Part shown: piece by piece, positions 5,922-6,846 of the stretch | Layout: every line of letters starts with the position of its first letter | Position numbering within the stretch: the stretch's first letter is position 1 | Position numbers and translations under genes: made by a program | Assembly: GCF_020829685.1 (NCBI RefSeq) | Contig: NZ_JAIVFR010000348.1 | Location: 1-6,846, forward strand | Length of the DNA stretch: 6,846 nt | Reading direction: 5' to 3' | From: Nostoc sp. CHAB 5715 | Lineage (GTDB): Bacteria > Cyanobacteriota > Cyanobacteriia > Cyanobacteriales > Nostocaceae | Notes under the pieces: model-generated | Seen by the model: the letters and a program-made list of their open reading frames with translations, nothing else | What the model was told of the DNA's origin: nothing | Databases searched by the model: none

Positions 5922-6387
5922 AAAAAGAGGACGAAGAGAAAGGGTCGATATAAAGTAAGTCTGAGTTAAAAAATCAAGCTATGTGACGAAACGTAAAATC
6001 ACCCAATAGCTTATGCATTGGTCATTTCACAGTTTTGACAAAACTCAACATACACAGGTTTTATCATGCCGACTTATCTAGTTTTATAAGTAATTTCCGA
6101 AATTGGCAATAGGCTTTATGTATTTAATCAAAAAAACAAATAGTCTAATTGCGAACTTAAGCAAAAAAGTAGTTATTGTTACACACAAACCCAAATAACG
6201 CGGATAACATTAAAAAAATCTCACCCGATAAATAAATAAGGTGAGTAAAGCTGTTCATCTTCATGTCCCTCTAGCAGATGTCTTGCAAGCTATGACTTGT
6301 GAAATAATTATCCTGAAGTGGATAGAACTTAATTACACTTTGTCTAAAGTATTAGGCAAAAAGTATCCCACAAGGGTGATAATTAGC
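5922..6387. other. Intergenic region between divergent genes, no gene seen
   Basis: No open frame of coding quality is visible. The region holds a small perfect dyad AGTTTT-GAC-AAAACT (6031-6045), a possible operator or part of a TTGACA -35 element, and a weak inverted pair CTCACC (6220-6225)/GGTGAG (6240-6245) with a 14-nt loop. At 577 bases between the start codons, the space could host regulation or an undetected small RNA, but I see no family signature. Confidence 0.4.
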
Positions 6388-6416
6388 TTGACAAAAATCT
6401 GTTATTGTGCATGATT
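6388..6416 (+). promoter_or_regulatory. Predicted sigma-70-type promoter of the 87-aa gene
   Basis: A perfect TTGACA (6388-6393) is followed after 17 bases by ATGATT (6411-6416), a moderate -10. The predicted RNA would start about 20 bases before the ATG at 6443 and include its ribosome binding site. Confidence 0.45.
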
Positions 6417-6430
6417 AACTAGGAAAGTAG

Positions 6431-6436
6431 AAGGAG
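6431..6436 (+). promoter_or_regulatory. Ribosome binding site AAGGAG fixing the start at 6443
   Basis: AAGGAG stands 6 bases before the ATG at 6443. It is one of the best Shine-Dalgarno matches in the window and favours this ATG over overlapping frames such as the one starting at 6438. Confidence 0.75.
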
Positions 6437-6442
6437 TTTGCA

Positions 6443-6706
6443 ATGCATCGACAAATGTGCTGGTTACCTAAATTTGGTGGCGACGGAGAAAAAATTTTGT
6501 ATTTGCAGACAGAACCCAATCAACCTTGGCGTCCTTACACAGCTTTTAGAGGTTTTACAGTCCCAGATTATCAAATACCAGGTGGTTCTAAAGGTTGGGC
6601 AACTTATCAAAAACTTCTCAAAGCAGGTTGGACACTAGTACCTAGCGCACGGGCAAATGAGTTTGGCAGTAGCAGCTACGTAGAATCAACGACCCAAAAT
6701 CAATAG
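6443..6706 (+). CDS. Small protein of unknown function, 87 aa
   Basis: I do not recognise this protein. It is 87 residues long, soluble and aromatic-rich, with Trp at 7, 29, 52 and 63. A basic, probably helical segment GWATYQKLLKAGWTLVP spans 51-67, and the polar tail is Ser/Thr/Gln-rich. The frame is preferred because of a near-ideal ribosome binding site and a TTGACA promoter just upstream. Two cysteine or metal-binding clusters are not present; only Cys6 is seen. It is divergent from the di-iron oxidase gene, with 577 bases between the start codons. The TAG stop is itself the first bases of a TAGTCAT-type heptamer array, so the last residues may vary between strains through repeat expansion. 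Its compact size and strong expression signals suggest a real gene rather than a chance frame. Confidence 0.75.
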   Translation: MHRQMCWLPKFGGDGEKILYLQTEPNQPWRPYTAFRGFTVPDYQIPGGSKGWATYQKLLKAGWTLVPSARANEFGSSSYVESTTQNQ

Positions 6707-6745
6707 TCAATAGTCATTAGTCATTGGTCATTAGTCATTGGTCAC
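6704..6745. repeat. STRR heptamer array, TRGTCAT x6
   Basis: Six tandem seven-base units start at 6704, 6711, 6718, 6725, 6732 and 6739. They follow TAGTCAT or TGGTCAT, with single changes in the first and last copies. The first unit contains the stop codon of the 87-aa gene. Confidence 0.85.
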
Positions 6746-6787
6746 TTGTACTGAGCGAAGTCGAAGTATTGGGCATTGGGCATTGGT
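6746..6787. repeat. Dispersed TGAGCGAAGTC repeat and YATTGGG x3 heptamers
   Basis: TGAGCGAAGTC (6752-6762) is the exact complement of GACTTCGCTCA at 5086-5096 inside the miniature element, so an 11-bp word is shared between two intergenic regions. It is followed by three heptamers TATTGGG, CATTGGG and CATTGGT (6767-6787). The remaining bases to the window end show no gene start I can support. Confidence 0.6.
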
Positions 6788-6846
6788 TATTTATCAATGA
6801 CAAATCACTTCATTTTGAAATCCTTGAGGAGAAATGGCATAATCAT

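Noticed and set aside
6066..6089. Seven-codon frame (MPTYLVL) as a leader peptide
   Set aside because: There is no ribosome binding site, no attenuator-like structure after it, and no gene close enough downstream to be controlled.
6438..6638. Alternative 66-aa frame overlapping the 87-aa gene
   Set aside because: The AAGGAG spacing fits the ATG at 6443 better, and the 87-aa frame has more protein-like composition.
6826..6846. GAGGAG followed by ATG as a new gene start at the right edge
   Set aside because: The ATG at 6834 is only two bases from the site and meets TAA after one codon. A start just beyond the window cannot be judged.

Overview
The window looks like cyanobacterial DNA of the Nostoc/Anabaena/Calothrix type. 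Four perfect HIP1 octamers (GCGATCGC at 2295, 3594, 3990 and 4510) occur in under 7 kb. Heptameric short tandem repeats (STRRs) sit next to genes, and a DUF1802-type gene typical of cyanobacteria is present. No tRNA, rRNA or CRISPR array was seen.

Layout, left to right. (1) At 2-280 is the 3' end of an unrecognised gene. It is followed at once by a 214-bp transposase-less element (282-495) with 17-bp inverted ends flanked by TA. (2) On the minus strand, 527-2311 encodes a 594-aa MobV-type relaxase fused to a primase-like/DUF3991/Toprim-like tail. Upstream of its start are small nested inverted repeats and then nine 11-bp direct repeats, in blocks of 4 and 5 separated by exactly 33 bp (2485-2616). 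This relaxase and iteron-like array is the most unusual part of the window and reads as the core of a mobilizable plasmid or integrated element. (3) An AT-rich non-coding stretch leads to potC (3243-4046, or from 3183), the spermidine/putrescine ABC transporter permease, followed by a DUF1802 gene (4155-4751) on the same strand. (4) The 433-bp gap at 4752-5184 is built of repeats. It contains a complete 192-bp miniature element (4940-5131) with 15-bp terminal inverted repeats and a perfect 10-bp target duplication, and it ends in an ATTACGA heptamer array. (5) On the minus strand, 5185-5865 encodes a haem-oxygenase-fold putative di-iron oxidase of the CADD/TENA type. A 577-bp intergenic region separates it from a divergent 87-aa gene of unknown function (6443-6706) with a good promoter and ribosome binding site. 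That gene's stop codon lies in another heptamer array.

The genes do not form one pathway. The picture is ordinary chromosomal genes (potC, DUF1802, the oxidase, the small gene) next to mobilization machinery, with several generations of small repeats filling the gaps. Whether 282-2616 is an integrated element or the whole window lies on a large plasmid cannot be told from the sequence alone.
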